Shown one piece after another: positions 1 through 9,294 of a stretch of 64,000 bases of DNA. Source of the DNA: Marinifilum breve. GTDB taxonomy: Bacteria; Bacteroidota; Bacteroidia; Bacteroidales; Marinifilaceae. Both the position numbers and the translations under genes were made by a program. The notes beneath the pieces were generated by a model. That model made no database searches. It worked only from the letters and a program-made list of their open reading frames with translations, and had not been told where the DNA came from. Within the stretch, counting starts at the first letter, position 1. Each line of letters opens with the position of its first letter. The stretch is taken from the NCBI RefSeq assembly GCF_003202155.1, contig NZ_QFLI01000001.1, positions 372,001 to 436,000 of the forward strand, in the 5' to 3' direction.

Positions 1-589
1 AAAAAGTGTAGAAGGCAATCTATGTATCAAATATCCTTGGCCAGGAATGCTAAGAACCATATGGGGAGATCATGAACGCTTCAAGAAAACCTACTTCAGC
101 ACATTCGAAAACCTCTACTTTTCGGGCGATGGTGTTAAAAGAGACGAAGATGGTTACTATCGAATACTGGGACGAGTAGATGATGTAATCAACGTATCGG
201 GCCACAGAATGGGAACTGCCGAAGTAGAAAATGCCATCAATGAGCATCCATTGGTGAATGAATCTGCCGTTGTAGGATTCCCTCACGATATCAAAGGTCA
301 AGGCATTTACGCTTTTGTGGTTTGCGGTGATCTTTCAACAGGAGGTGAAGAAGGGATTAAAACCAGCGTTCGCAAAGGGGTTACCAAAATCATTGGTCCA
401 ATTGCAAAACCAGATAAAATACAATTGGTTAGAGCCTTACCGAAAACACGATCAGGAAAAATCATGAGAAGGATTTTAAGAAAAATCGCACAAGGAGACT
501 ACAGTAATTTTGGAGATATCTCTACTCTTCTCGACACCTCGGTTGTGGAAGAAATCATAAAAGGGGCATTAGAGGATGTTAAGGATTAA
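1..589 (+). CDS. acs: Acetyl-CoA synthetase, C-terminal part (5' end outside window)
   Basis: The reading frame is open from base 2, so this is the last ~195 residues of a ~650-residue enzyme; the internal ATG at 47 is not a true start. Acetyl-CoA synthetase makes acetyl-CoA from acetate, ATP and CoA in the cytoplasm. Visible hallmarks are [14 protein letters not shown], the hinge and binding segment [20 protein letters not shown], and the C-terminal [11 protein letters not shown] motif whose Lys is the catalytic and acetylation-controlled lysine of the family. A symmetric terminator follows 22 bp after the stop. The acetate transporter at 8678 fits the same acetate-assimilation theme, although the genes are not adjacent. 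Confidence 0.95.
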   Translation, partial: KSVEGNLCIKYPWPGMLRTIWGDHERFKKTYFSTFENLYFSGDGVKRDEDGYYRILGRVDDVINVSGHRMGTAEVENAINEHPLVNESAVVGFPHDIKGQGIYAFVVCGDLSTGGEEGIKTSVRKGVTKIIGPIAKPDKIQLVRALPKTRSGKIMRRILRKIAQGDYSNFGDISTLLDTSVVEEIIKGALEDVKD

Positions 590-610
590 TTAAGCTTCTA
601 AAAGACAATA

Positions 611-640
611 AAGATCATTCTGTATGAATGATCTTTTTTT
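611..640 (+). terminator. Intrinsic terminator after acs
   Basis: A 10-bp perfect stem (AAGATCATTC / GAATGATCTT) with a TGTAT loop is followed by a T run. It ends the acs transcript; no terminator is needed from the other side because the next gene is also on the plus strand. Confidence 0.85.
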
Positions 641-714
641 GTAAATCTTGCATAAAGACTAGATAATCTGATCACAATTTGTTATTTTAAGTTTATAATT
701 CAATTGGTACGCAC

Positions 715-1470
715 ATGAAAATTGGGATTGCTCTTGGAGGTGGTGGAGCAAGAGGATTTGCTCATCTAGGTGTTTTAAAAGCATTGGAAGAAAAAGGCAT
801 TAAACCTGATATTATCTCAGGTGTTAGTGCAGGTGCACTAATTGGAGCCTTTATTGCCTCAGGTTTTTCTTATTCAAAAATATTAAAAGCATTAAAAAAC
901 AAGGGTGTAATGGCCTATTCAAAATGGCAATACCCCCGACATGGTTTATTTAGCTTGGTTGGGCTCGAAAAAGAGGTGAAAAAACACATTAAAACAAAGA
1001 AAATCGAAAACCTTAAAATCCCTTTGTTCATAGCTGTTTCCAATTTAAATGATGGTCGTGTAGAGTACATTAAAGAAGGTGATTTATTTAAATATTTAAT
1101 GGCCTCTGTTAGTATCCCCGTATTATTTTCTCCTGTTGAAATGAATAATATCATGTATGTTGATGGTGGCCTATTTGATAATCTTCCCATATCGCCTTTA
1201 ATCAATAAGTGTGATATTATTATTGCCGTGAATGTGAGTCCTATCCAAAAAGTAGAAAAGTTTGACAACCTGGTTCAAGTAGCCTCACGAACTTTCCAGT
1301 TAGGTGTTCATTCCAATGTAATCAGACATAAGGATAAATGCTCACTCCTAATTGAACCAACAGGCTTACGTGATTACGAAATATTAAATGGAAACAAAGC
1401 ACAGGAAATTTTCAAGTTAGGATATGAATACACGAAAAATTTGGAAATTCCTCCTATAGAGGAACTTTAA
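715..1470 (+). CDS. Patatin-like phospholipase, RssA type
   Basis: This 251-residue protein belongs to the patatin/RssA family of serine acyl hydrolases. The oxyanion-hole motif GGGGARG is at residues 8-14, the nucleophile elbow GVSAG places Ser38, and the DGG motif places the catalytic Asp150, so the Ser-Asp dyad is complete. There is no signal peptide or membrane segment, which agrees with the cytoplasmic or membrane-peripheral RssA-type members. Length is normal for the short bacterial forms. It is a single gene preceded by an AT-rich leader. The natural substrate cannot be told from sequence; phospholipid or lysophospholipid hydrolysis is the family expectation. Confidence 0.9.
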   Translation: MKIGIALGGGGARGFAHLGVLKALEEKGIKPDIISGVSAGALIGAFIASGFSYSKILKALKNKGVMAYSKWQYPRHGLFSLVGLEKEVKKHIKTKKIENLKIPLFIAVSNLNDGRVEYIKEGDLFKYLMASVSIPVLFSPVEMNNIMYVDGGLFDNLPISPLINKCDIIIAVNVSPIQKVEKFDNLVQVASRTFQLGVHSNVIRHKDKCSLLIEPTGLRDYEILNGNKAQEIFKLGYEYTKNLEIPPIEEL

Positions 1471-1538
1471 TTTCAAGCAATAAAGCTATCTTTAAGAAAC
1501 CAATTAATTAACCCAAAGATTAATTAAACACTCCCACT

Positions 1539-1979
1539 ATGATTACAAAAAAGGAAAAAGCAATTGAAAGCTTTAAATCCGGAATGAACTGTGCCCAATC
1601 TGTTCTGCTAGCATTCTCAGATCAATACAAATTTGACGACAATTTAGCTTTTCAAATCTCAAGCGGCTTTGGAGGAGGTATGGGAAGGTTGCAAAAAACA
1701 TGTGGTGCTGTAACTGGTGCTTTTATGGTTATCGGAATTCATAATTGTGAAAAATACTCCAATCACAGTTTGCAAACAGATAACAACAGGTCAATGATAC
1801 AAGAGTTTAATCGTAGATTTACGCAACAACATGAATCATTGGATTGCAAAGACATTATCAAATGCGATTTGAATAGCCCTGAAGGTCAGCAATATTGTAA
1901 GGAGAACAATACAAAAGAAACCATATGCACAAAATGCATTACCGATTCCATTGATATTGTGCATTCTCTTATCAACTAA
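1539..1979 (+). CDS. C_GCAxxG_C_C family protein
   Basis: A 146-residue cysteine-rich protein. The N-terminal segment has GMNCAQSVLLAF and the family-defining CGAVTGAF, followed by spaced Cys residues in the C-terminal half (CKDIIKCD, CKENN, CTKC). This matches the C_GCAxxG_C_C (putative redox) family, often seen near metal or redox genes. The conserved cysteines suggest metal or Fe-S binding or disulfide chemistry, but no reaction is established. It converges on the cysteate synthase gene and shares its bidirectional terminator. Confidence 0.85.
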   Translation: MITKKEKAIESFKSGMNCAQSVLLAFSDQYKFDDNLAFQISSGFGGGMGRLQKTCGAVTGAFMVIGIHNCEKYSNHSLQTDNNRSMIQEFNRRFTQQHESLDCKDIIKCDLNSPEGQQYCKENNTKETICTKCITDSIDIVHSLIN

Positions 1980-2000
1980 AAGAAATAAATCTATATAAAA

Positions 2001-2023
2001 AAAGCAGGCTTAAAGCCTGCTTT
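2001..2023. terminator. Bidirectional terminator between convergent genes
   Basis: AAAGCAGGCT and AGCCTGCTTT form a 10-bp perfect stem with a 3-nt loop. A-rich sequence on one side and T-rich on the other let it serve the plus-strand gene ending at 1979 and the minus-strand gene ending at 2032. Confidence 0.85.
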
Positions 2024-2031
2024 CTTCCTAT

Positions 2032-3345
2032 TTATACTGTAGTGTCAATTTCTATTTTGAAAAGCTTTTCCATCACTTCCTTTACTTCACTCAAATCAGG
2101 ATTGATATCGAAAACATGAGAAGGTTTTAAATAAACCACCTCTTTTTCTCTTTTAAAGCGTTCTTCTCCTCCACCGGTAATATTAAGCATTACACAAGCA
2201 TCTTTATCCAATTTACCCTCTTTAGCATAATTGATAAGCGTTGCTGTAGCAACTGCAGCGGCTGGGTGAATATCATTTCCTTCGGTCTCTTCAAATATTC
2301 TGCCAGCTTCAGCAGCTTCTTCATTTGTAGCTTTAAGAACATCTCCACCTGCATCTTTCATTGCATCGTACAATCCTCCGATAATAGAGTATGGAGGTTT
2401 ACGATTCGACAACACTTTGGCTACAATTTCTTCCACTTGTTTTCTGGCCAAATTATCATCTAGTGGCAACATTTCTCTTGAATCTTCTTTCCATGCATCG
2501 TGCATTGGCAAGAAAGGTGTATTCTGAGAAACCATTAATTTCATCTTGTTAGAACCAAACCTGCCATCTTCGATAAAACGAAGGTTTGCTTCCCAAGCGG
2601 CAATGGCACCTGTTCCCGATCCAACTGCCTGGAAATAGTAATCTGGAATCTTTCCTATTTCTGTAACTGCTGAATTAACTGTACAAGCCATACCATCACG
2701 ACGAGCAACGTTTTTTGCTCCACCTTCAGCAATAAAACCATCTAGCTGACATGCTATATTCGAAAGATGAATTGCATCGAAATAATCGCTTCCCGATTTG
2801 GTAACCACAAGTCTTACATTGTCTTTAATTGGTTCATCAAACCAAAGTGCATTAATGTTATCTTCTGGCACACACAATAACAATGGAATATTATTATCTG
2901 AACATACTCTGGCAAATGCTCTTGCTGTATTACCTGCCGATGCAACTACCAAAATATTATTATCATCATCTAAACGACCACCAACCGAATAAGCTTCAGT
3001 TTCCTTGAAAGAGCAAGTTCTGAAATTAGCTCCTTTTTCTGGCCAATATCCACTAAAAGTGATGTAAAGATTATTCAAACCAAGATACTTTGCCAAACCT
3101 TCACTCTTGTAAGTAGCAGGTGCAGAAGATCCTTCTAATGTTTTATGAACTGGCAACCAATCGGAAAATTTATAAATCCCTAAAGAATTGTCCTTTACTT
3201 CAATCTGTTTTTTATCGTAAATTGCTCTAATTAAACAAGGTTTATCTTCACCAGGTGCATCAAGAGTCCATCCTTCGTCCTCAAATCTCTTACCCGTTTC
3301 TAGCGACTCCAAAATATAGTCGGTTGGTCGAAAATCTTTTGCCAT
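2032..3345 (-). CDS. Cysteate synthase (PLP-dependent)
   Basis: This 437-residue fold-type II PLP enzyme closely resembles archaeal cysteate synthase, which converts O-phosphoserine and sulfite to L-cysteate. Diagnostic segments are WLPVHKTL, the pairs TYKSEGLA and FSGYWPEKGA, CSFKETEA with the presumed PLP lysine at residue 114, SAGNTARAF at 136-144, EGGAKNVARRDGM, FQAVGSGTGAIAAWEA and the glycine-rich NITGGGEERFKRE. Unlike the archaeal enzyme it lacks the N-terminal CxxC segment. In Bacteroidota, cysteate is not for coenzyme M but is the head-group precursor of capnine-type sulfonolipids, so that role is inferred. No acyltransferase for the next step is adjacent. A threonine-synthase-like side activity cannot be excluded. 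Confidence 0.88.
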   Translation of the reverse strand: MAKDFRPTDYILESLETGKRFEDEGWTLDAPGEDKPCLIRAIYDKKQIEVKDNSLGIYKFSDWLPVHKTLEGSSAPATYKSEGLAKYLGLNNLYITFSGYWPEKGANFRTCSFKETEAYSVGGRLDDDNNILVVASAGNTARAFARVCSDNNIPLLLCVPEDNINALWFDEPIKDNVRLVVTKSGSDYFDAIHLSNIACQLDGFIAEGGAKNVARRDGMACTVNSAVTEIGKIPDYYFQAVGSGTGAIAAWEANLRFIEDGRFGSNKMKLMVSQNTPFLPMHDAWKEDSREMLPLDDNLARKQVEEIVAKVLSNRKPPYSIIGGLYDAMKDAGGDVLKATNEEAAEAGRIFEETEGNDIHPAAAVATATLINYAKEGKLDKDACVMLNITGGGEERFKREKEVVYLKPSHVFDINPDLSEVKEVMEKLFKIEIDTTV

Positions 3346-3626
3346 TTTTACTTGTATTGATTTTGAAGATGTAAAATTAGTGATTTTACTGTATTGATAA
3401 AGTTTTTAAGCTCTTTTTACTGTTCCTGGATTGTGATTAGATAGGCAAACCAATTGGTGAACAGTTTCTTCAATATTACATTTAATTCATCTTAGATTTT
3501 TATTCCTTCATCTTCAATATTCCAAAACTTTTAAGATTGAATTGGAAGAATTATTAAAAATATTTTATCGATTTCATACTTAGTTTTTTTGCAAAATCAT
3601 ATCTTTAATAATCAAAATAAAGAACA

Positions 3627-4604
3627 ATGACAGTAAACTGGGGAATATTAGGGGCTGGAAAGATAGCTGGCAAATTTGCAAATGATTTTAAAGTTGTACC
3701 AAATGGTAAAATCATTGCGGTAGCTTCTCGTTCTGAATTGAAAGCAAATGATTTTTCAAATCAATATGATATCGAACACTCCTACTCGTCTTACGAAAGT
3801 ATGATGCAGAACCCAGATATTCAAATTGTTTACGTTGCCACTCCTCACAACTTTCATTTTGAACATGCCAGCTTGTGTCTAAACAGTGGCAAAGCCGTAC
3901 TATGCGAAAAGCCTGTTTGTGTTAACTCAGAAGAGTTTGAAGCCTTAAGTCGATTGGCGAAAGAAAAGAACTTATTCTTTATGGAAGGCATGTGGACCTA
4001 TTATTTACCTGCCATTTTAAAAACCATGGAATGGATTCATTCAGGCAAGATAGGTGATGTTATGCAATTACAGGTAAGTTTTGGCTTCGTGGGTAACATG
4101 AACAAAGAAGGCAGATTGGCAAATCCCAATTTAGCTGGTGGTGCATTACTTGATATTGGAATTTATGGCGTTGCTATTTCCGAGCTGGTTTTTAACGACA
4201 AGATAGAAAGCATCCAAAGTCTTGCACATATTGGCAGTACAGGTGTTGACGAATACAATAGTATTCAGTTAAAGTATGCAAATGGTGGAATTGCACAAAT
4301 TTCAAGTTCCTTTCTTTCTAATATGAAAAATGAAGCGGTTATTTATGGTACCAAAGGCCGAATTGAGATACCTAAGTTTTGGATGGCTAAAAAAACCAAA
4401 CTAATCACTAATGATGAAATATTGGAGTTTGAAGACCAAAGCAAAGAAATGGGCTACAATTACGAAGCTTATGCAGTAGGAGAATTATTAAAAAAAGGCA
4501 AGTTAGAAAGCTCCATTGTTCCCATTTGGAAGAGCAAAAAAATATTATCAATACTTGATGAAATCAGAGATCAGTTCAAATTAAAATATCCTTTTGAAAA
4601 TTGA
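3627..4604 (+). CDS. Gfo/Idh/MocA family oxidoreductase
   Basis: A 325-residue NAD(P)-dependent sugar-type dehydrogenase. The Rossmann motif GILGAGKIAGKF is at the N terminus, the EKP motif follows in AVLCEKPV, and the C-terminal domain has FFMEGMWTYYLP and GGALLDIGIYG, typical of the dihydrodiol-dehydrogenase-like branch. The protein has no signal peptide and is cytoplasmic. Substrate is unknown: members of this branch act on sugars, inositols or dihydrodiols. The downstream gene begins 2 bp after its stop, so the two are probably co-transcribed. Confidence 0.88.
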   Translation: MTVNWGILGAGKIAGKFANDFKVVPNGKIIAVASRSELKANDFSNQYDIEHSYSSYESMMQNPDIQIVYVATPHNFHFEHASLCLNSGKAVLCEKPVCVNSEEFEALSRLAKEKNLFFMEGMWTYYLPAILKTMEWIHSGKIGDVMQLQVSFGFVGNMNKEGRLANPNLAGGALLDIGIYGVAISELVFNDKIESIQSLAHIGSTGVDEYNSIQLKYANGGIAQISSSFLSNMKNEAVIYGTKGRIEIPKFWMAKKTKLITNDEILEFEDQSKEMGYNYEAYAVGELLKKGKLESSIVPIWKSKKILSILDEIRDQFKLKYPFEN

Positions 4605-4606
4605 AT

Positions 4607-5074
4607 ATGGACGAAAACGAAATCATATTAGGCAAAGGCATATCTGGAGTCAATTTTGGCATGATACAAGCCGAAGTTGAAAAAATATTGGGCAAAGCTG
4701 ATGAAGTTGGAGAATATTCTCTTTCTCCAAGTGAAAACAGTATTACCCTATTTTATAATAGCAAAGGATTAAGTTTTACTTTCGAATCTGTTGATCAATT
4801 CAGGTTGAGCTACATTTCAATTTACAGCACACAATACCACATCTTTAGCTTCATAAAAATAGGATTATCTAAACGTAACCTCTTAGATGAACTCGAGCAT
4901 TTTCAACTTGGAAAACCAGAATTTGAAAAGGCTGATTCCGAGGAATTTCCGACACATGAATTAATTTATTTCCCAACTGAAAACCTGCACCTTTGGCTAG
5001 ATGATGGAAAAATTTCTGAAATTCAATTTGGTCCGTTCTGGGAAGATATGAAAACCATAGTTTGGGAAGATTAA
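4607..5074 (+). CDS. Hypothetical protein, co-transcribed with oxidoreductase
   Basis: A 155-residue soluble protein of unknown function. I chose the ATG at 4607, two bases after the upstream TGA, over the overlapping TTG at 4601. The N-terminal segment GVNFGMIQAEVEKILGKADEV has the LG/FG-M-x-x-x-E-V-x-x-x-L-G-x pattern found in many small uncharacterised bacterial proteins, and a second, weaker copy (IKIGLSKRNLLDEL) lies near residue 85, so it may be an internally duplicated fold. No catalytic motif is visible. Confidence 0.75.
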   Translation: MDENEIILGKGISGVNFGMIQAEVEKILGKADEVGEYSLSPSENSITLFYNSKGLSFTFESVDQFRLSYISIYSTQYHIFSFIKIGLSKRNLLDELEHFQLGKPEFEKADSEEFPTHELIYFPTENLHLWLDDGKISEIQFGPFWEDMKTIVWED

Positions 5075-5294
5075 TCTGAATAATGCAGGTAAAACAATCA
5101 TTCCTGCAATTTCTTTTGTAAAGAAGTTCTTTCTAAACTCAATTTTTATAACTTGCACCCGATTTCAGACAAATCACACAACTAAATTTACTTCCTAATC
5201 AATGTGCTCAAATTTTCTTTTGAGCAAAAGATGGTTTTGTTATTAATCTTAAAACAGGTGAATTGAAATAATTCTCCTGCGCAAAACCATAGAC

Positions 5295-6917
5295 ATGAAT
5301 AAACTATCGTATGAGCATGGTAGCTCAGAAATGCCTCTTTTAGGCGAAACCATTACTGAAAGATTAAAAAGAACCGTAGAACTTTTCCCTGACAGAGAAG
5401 CATTAGTTGTTCCTTACCAAAATTATCGTGCCACATATCAGGAATTCTGGAACCAAATAGAAGAAATTGCTAAAGGCTTGTTGGCTTTTGGTGTAAAAAA
5501 AGGTGATCGCGTAGGAATCTGGTCTCCAAACCGACACGAGTGGGTGATCGTACAATTTGCAACTGCCAGAATTGGTGCCATATTGGTTAATGTAAACCCA
5601 GCTTACAAGGCATCAGAATTGAAATTTGCCTTGCGTCAGTCGGAGATTAGCCTGCTAATCATGTCCAAAAACTTTAGAAAGACAAACTACTTTGAAATCA
5701 TTCAGGAAGTTCGAAAATCCTGCATTCATCTAAAGCAAATTGTAATTCTTGATAGGGATTGGCAAGCTTTAATTGAAGCTGGTAAAAGAATTTCTACCCA
5801 GGAAATTGAAGACATTGAAGCCACCTTACAATTCGATGACCCGATTAACATACAATACACATCTGGAACAACAGGATTTCCCAAAGGAGCTACATTAACT
5901 CACCACAACATACTGAATAATGGCTACTTTATTGGTGAACGATTGCACTATACCGAGAATGACAGAGTTTGTATTCCTGTTCCCTTTTACCACTGTTTTG
6001 GAATGGTGCTGGGAAATCTTGCCTGCATTACACACGGATCTGCAATGATTATTCCAGGAGAGGCTTTTGAGGCAGAAACTGTTCTAAAAACTGTACAAGA
6101 TGAAAAATGTACCTCTTTGTATGGTGTACCATTAATGTTTATTGCCGAATTGGAACATCCCAACTTCGAAAAATACGACATGAGCAGTTTGCGAACCGGT
6201 ATTATGGCGGGAGCTTCTTGTCCTGAAAAAGCAATGAGAGAGGTGCAAGAAAAAATGAACATGACCGATGTTGCCATTTGCTACGGAATGACTGAAACCT
6301 CACCTGTTTCCACTCAAACTTTCGTAGATGACCAATTGGATAAAAGAGTAAGCACTGTTGGTCGTGTTCACCCTCATCAGGAAATTAAAATCATTGATCC
6401 TACAACTGGAAAAATTGTACCACGTGGAGAAAGTGGAGAGTTTTGTACCAGAGGTTATTCGGTAATGTTAAAATACTGGAACAACGAAGAAGCAACCAAT
6501 GCAGTTATCGATGATGCAGGTTGGATGCACACTGGCGATGTAGCAAGTATGGATGATGAAGGCTATGTTACTATTACTGGTAGAATCAAGGATATGATCA
6601 TTAGAGGTGGTGAGAACATCTCTCCTTTCGAAATTGAGGAGTATTTGCACACACACGAAGCCATTAGTGAGGTTTACGTGATTGGTGTTCCCGATTACAA
6701 ATATGGCGAAGTAGTGATGGCCTGGATTAAATTCAAGGAAGGAAGATCGGTAAGTGAAGATGAACTTCGCGAATATTGCCAGGGGCAGATTGCAACCTAT
6801 AAAATTCCGAAGTACTTTAAATTCACAAAAGAATTCCCAACAACGGTAACAGGAAAAATTAGAAAAGTAGAGATGCGAGAGATATCCAGTCGTGAACTAG
6901 AATTGGTTGGAAGATAA
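5295..6917 (+). CDS. AMP-binding acyl-CoA synthetase (fatty acid--CoA ligase type)
   Basis: A complete 540-residue ANL-superfamily enzyme that activates a carboxylic acid as acyl-AMP and transfers it to CoA. The P-loop [11 protein letters not shown] is at residues 188-198. Later motifs are [22 protein letters not shown], the hinge [14 protein letters not shown], and TVTGKIRK with the C-terminal catalytic lysine. The sequence resembles FadD-like medium-chain or short-chain acyl-CoA synthetases rather than the acetyl-specific Acs. No signal peptide. It is a monocistronic unit with a strong terminator. The true acyl substrate needs biochemical evidence. Confidence 0.9.
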   Translation: MNKLSYEHGSSEMPLLGETITERLKRTVELFPDREALVVPYQNYRATYQEFWNQIEEIAKGLLAFGVKKGDRVGIWSPNRHEWVIVQFATARIGAILVNVNPAYKASELKFALRQSEISLLIMSKNFRKTNYFEIIQEVRKSCIHLKQIVILDRDWQALIEAGKRISTQEIEDIEATLQFDDPINIQYTSGTTGFPKGATLTHHNILNNGYFIGERLHYTENDRVCIPVPFYHCFGMVLGNLACITHGSAMIIPGEAFEAETVLKTVQDEKCTSLYGVPLMFIAELEHPNFEKYDMSSLRTGIMAGASCPEKAMREVQEKMNMTDVAICYGMTETSPVSTQTFVDDQLDKRVSTVGRVHPHQEIKIIDPTTGKIVPRGESGEFCTRGYSVMLKYWNNEEATNAVIDDAGWMHTGDVASMDDEGYVTITGRIKDMIIRGGENISPFEIEEYLHTHEAISEVYVIGVPDYKYGEVVMAWIKFKEGRSVSEDELREYCQGQIATYKIPKYFKFTKEFPTTVTGKIRKVEMREISSRELELVGR

Positions 6918-6924
6918 AAAACAT

Positions 6925-6950
6925 CCCGGCTCTTTTGGAGCCGGGGTTTT
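6925..6950 (+). terminator. Intrinsic terminator after acyl-CoA synthetase
   Basis: GC-rich 8-bp stem CCCGGCTC / GAGCCGGG with a TTTTG loop followed by GTTTT, directly after the plus-strand stop. It stands 3 bp before the stop of the convergent minus-strand reading frame. Confidence 0.88.
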
Positions 6951-6953
6951 ATT

Positions 6954-7119
6954 TTAAAATTTTAATTGATCTGCGATTGTCAAAGCTTGAGACTTTGTCA
7001 TTTTGGGCATACTCACAATGGATATAATCATTTCTTCTGAAGGATATTCAATAATCAATGCAGAAGCATTCATATCACTTCCATCATCATCAATGGCATC
7101 ACCAAAATGCATCTTTTTT
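6954..7119 (-). pseudogene. C-terminal remainder of the frameshifted secreted protein
   Basis: After the six-base A run (T run 7114-7119 on the plus strand) the coding sense moves to another frame, giving KMHFGDAIDDDGSDMNAS and ending at QLKF. The phase is restored by removing one base of the run. Nothing upstream in this frame looks like a separate start, so this is best read as the last ~55 residues of the gene that begins at 8040. Confidence 0.6.
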
Positions 7120-8040
7120 CCCAGCATGTGTAAAATGACTATAAGCTGCCATTTCCTCTTGAGCTTCGTTTGAATCAATACCCTTATCTGAACTAGCAAC
7201 AATGGTAAAGTTTTCTGTCATTGTTTTTGTAAAGGAGGCCACGTATTGTCCATCTACATTAAAAACTGCTGATTTTATAAAATTGCTGTACTTTACTTTC
7301 CCAACAGCAACCTGAAATTCATTGTATGGGTATTCAACTGGGAATACTTCTTCATCATCCGAATCATAATCCATCTCCTCTCCTGAAAACATATCTAAAG
7401 CTTGTCCCATCCTCATTTCAGGTTCACCCCAACTTATATTTCCAGGAACATCAAATGTTGATGATGCAATTTTTATATTCTCATCAAACTTAACAGCAAC
7501 TTCACTGCTTTCAATTCCCAGCATCTTTGCCTCAGATTTTAAAACAACGCCCTTATAAGACCAAACTGTTGTACCCAGAGCCTTTACTTTTTCACAAGTT
7601 CTGTTAAAAAATTTTTCAGTCCCTAATCTTTGGCCACCAAAGGCTTCCAACATTTCATCCGCAAACTCTTCTTTTTGAGCATCCGACATATTTTCGAAGG
7701 CCGCATAATATTCAGATGAAATGCCCGTTTCCAGTTTTGTTCCGGTTTGATCCATTTGATTTACATTATAGATCACACCATCCTTAACTATGGTTAATGT
7801 GTGGGCTTTTTCTGATGACTCAATTCCGAAAACCTTTACTTTTGTTTCTGATTTTACTTCTTCTTTGTAAAGTTTCCCATAATCATCAAACCAAATCAAA
7901 CGCTGCCCTTTAGTTGTACCGTCCAATTTCATTTCCACATAACCTGATTTTACCATAAATCTCTTGCTCGAATGTTGAGCAGAAGCGTAATTGCCGATAC
8001 AAATAATTACAGCAAGTAAGATTAATTGAATTTTCTTCAT
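7099..8040 (-). CDS. Secreted hypothetical protein, frame broken near its 3' end
   Basis: A 313-residue reading frame starting with a clear type I signal peptide (MKKIQLILLAVIICIGNYASA, cleavage near residue 21). The mature part is rich in short beta-strand-like segments and contains an acidic patch (DYDSDDEEVF) but no motif I recognise. The frame runs into a stop at 7099 just after a GKK coded across a run of six A residues. The overlapping frame continues the protein for ~55 more residues to 6954 (next entry). The natural product was therefore probably ~361 residues. Whether this is a true mutation or an assembly indel is open. Confidence 0.6.
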   Translation of the reverse strand: MKKIQLILLAVIICIGNYASAQHSSKRFMVKSGYVEMKLDGTTKGQRLIWFDDYGKLYKEEVKSETKVKVFGIESSEKAHTLTIVKDGVIYNVNQMDQTGTKLETGISSEYYAAFENMSDAQKEEFADEMLEAFGGQRLGTEKFFNRTCEKVKALGTTVWSYKGVVLKSEAKMLGIESSEVAVKFDENIKIASSTFDVPGNISWGEPEMRMGQALDMFSGEEMDYDSDDEEVFPVEYPYNEFQVAVGKVKYSNFIKSAVFNVDGQYVASFTKTMTENFTIVASSDKGIDSNEAQEEMAAYSHFTHAGKKDAFW

Positions 8041-8637
8041 TTTTATAAAATTGGTTTAAAGTGATATTAAGAGTCTGTTGCCATACAAACTAAATTTAAC
8101 AGACAATCTAAATTACGGATATTGAAATTCTATACAAAATATATTTTCAAACAAATGTTTATGTAGATAGAGTTGAATTAAATGGTAAAGTTCTAAGCAA
8201 CTTTACTCTAAAACACACTGTCATCATGAATGGTGGTGAAATCATCTTTTACATGAGCAAGACTGCAAAAAAATAATATATAACTTACTTTAAAAAAAGG
8301 TGTCCAAAAGTAAAGTTTTGTGCAATCAATTTGAAATTCAGTTTTACCCTGACCCTAAAGGGAATCTGAATTTCAACGACCTCCCTTTAGGGATGTAAGG
8401 GTTAAAGTCGTTGAAAGTGCAATAAAATTACTTTTGGACACCTTCCTCTTTTGTATAATAATCTATCAATCTATTCGTTACAAACACTATTGTGCAACAC
8501 AACATCAAGTCAAGAAAAGGCACACAAACCTCAAATAGCTCTGTTTATCACGAGCTTACACTTTTCAAAGGAAAATGTTGTACAGTAGGTATGTTTTTAA
8601 ACTACAATCCGCTTTAATTACCTGCTAGGCATTTTGT
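8041..8637. other. Intergenic region with a structured repeat element
   Basis: About 600 bp without a credible gene. The outer parts are plain AT-rich sequence. The middle holds a 148-bp element with terminal inverted repeats (8297-8444), listed separately. No tRNA, IS open reading frame or other recognised signal was seen. Confidence 0.6.
8297..8444. repeat. 148-bp element with 17-bp perfect terminal inverted repeats
   Basis: AAGGTGTCCAAAAGTAA at 8297-8313 is the exact inverse of 8428-8444. Internal inverted repeats are 8331-8341 with 8366-8376 (11 bp), 8371-8380 with 8407-8416 (10 bp) and 8353-8363 with 8382-8392 (11 bp). The first two share bases 8371-8376, so they cannot form together in RNA. 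There is no reading frame and no clear target-site duplication. It looks like a MITE or REP-like element; mobility is inferred from architecture only. Confidence 0.7.
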
Positions 8638-8645
8638 TAGTTTTG
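8638..8645 (+). promoter_or_regulatory. Candidate -7 box (TAGTTTTG) of the acetate transporter
   Basis: TAGTTTTG fits the Bacteroidota -7 consensus TAnnTTTG and lies 33 bp before the ATG at 8678. No good -33 TTG is visible at the usual distance, so support is partial. Confidence 0.4.
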
Positions 8646-8677
8646 CCGCTCAATCTAGGATAAAATTAACTTTAGTG

Positions 8678-9274
8678 ATGAACAACGTAAAATTAGGAAA
8701 TCCGGCTGTTGTCGGACTTGGAGGATTTGGTTTAAGTACCATTTTATTACAATTGCATAACCTTGGACTATGTGGATTAGGTCCAGTATTGGCTGTAGGT
8801 TTTGCATTCGGTGGAATTGCTCAATTGTGCGCAGGTCTATTAGAACACAAAAATGCAAACAACTTTGGTTTCGCAGCATTTTCAGCTTATGGATCTTTCT
8901 GGATTGCCATAGGAATTGTGTGGATGCTAAACCACTTCGGTATTTACAAATCTACCGGTACTGATGTAGGTTATTTCTTACTTGCCTATACATTCTTTAC
9001 TTTAATTCTTTGGTTTGCTTCATTATTTATTCACGGAGCAATGGCAACTACTTTCAGTATTTTAATGCTAGGATTCATTCTATTGGATTTAGGACACTTT
9101 GGATTCCCAGCAATGAATACAGCTGCAGCTTACGTACTAATTGCATGTGCACTTGCAGCTTGGTACATGATGGCAGCAATTATCATTAATGGTGTTGCAG
9201 GTAGAACCATTTTAGGAGTTGGTGAAGCGTGGCTTAAAGCTGGTGAAAAAGAATTAAGCCCTGCTACAAAATAA
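8678..9274 (+). CDS. satP: Acetate uptake transporter, SatP/YaaH (GPR1/FUN34) family
   Basis: A 198-residue inner-membrane protein with six hydrophobic segments. It starts with NNVKLGNPAVVGLGGFGLST, which carries the family signature NPAxxGL, and continues with GLCGLGPVLAVGFAFGGIAQLCAGLLE. SatP proteins move acetate (and succinate) with protons and form hexameric rings. The ATG at 8678 is preferred to the GTG one codon earlier. It is a single gene with its own candidate -7 box and a long terminator, and would supply substrate for Acs. Confidence 0.92.
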   Translation: MNNVKLGNPAVVGLGGFGLSTILLQLHNLGLCGLGPVLAVGFAFGGIAQLCAGLLEHKNANNFGFAAFSAYGSFWIAIGIVWMLNHFGIYKSTGTDVGYFLLAYTFFTLILWFASLFIHGAMATTFSILMLGFILLDLGHFGFPAMNTAAAYVLIACALAAWYMMAAIIINGVAGRTILGVGEAWLKAGEKELSPATK

Positions 9275-9294
9275 GCAGAGCTTAGTCTTCTAAG

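Noticed and set aside
7099-7130. Programmed -1 ribosomal frameshift at the A run
   Set aside because: The downstream frame is reached by +1 (or loss of one base), not -1, and no stimulatory pseudoknot is evident; an indel is simpler.
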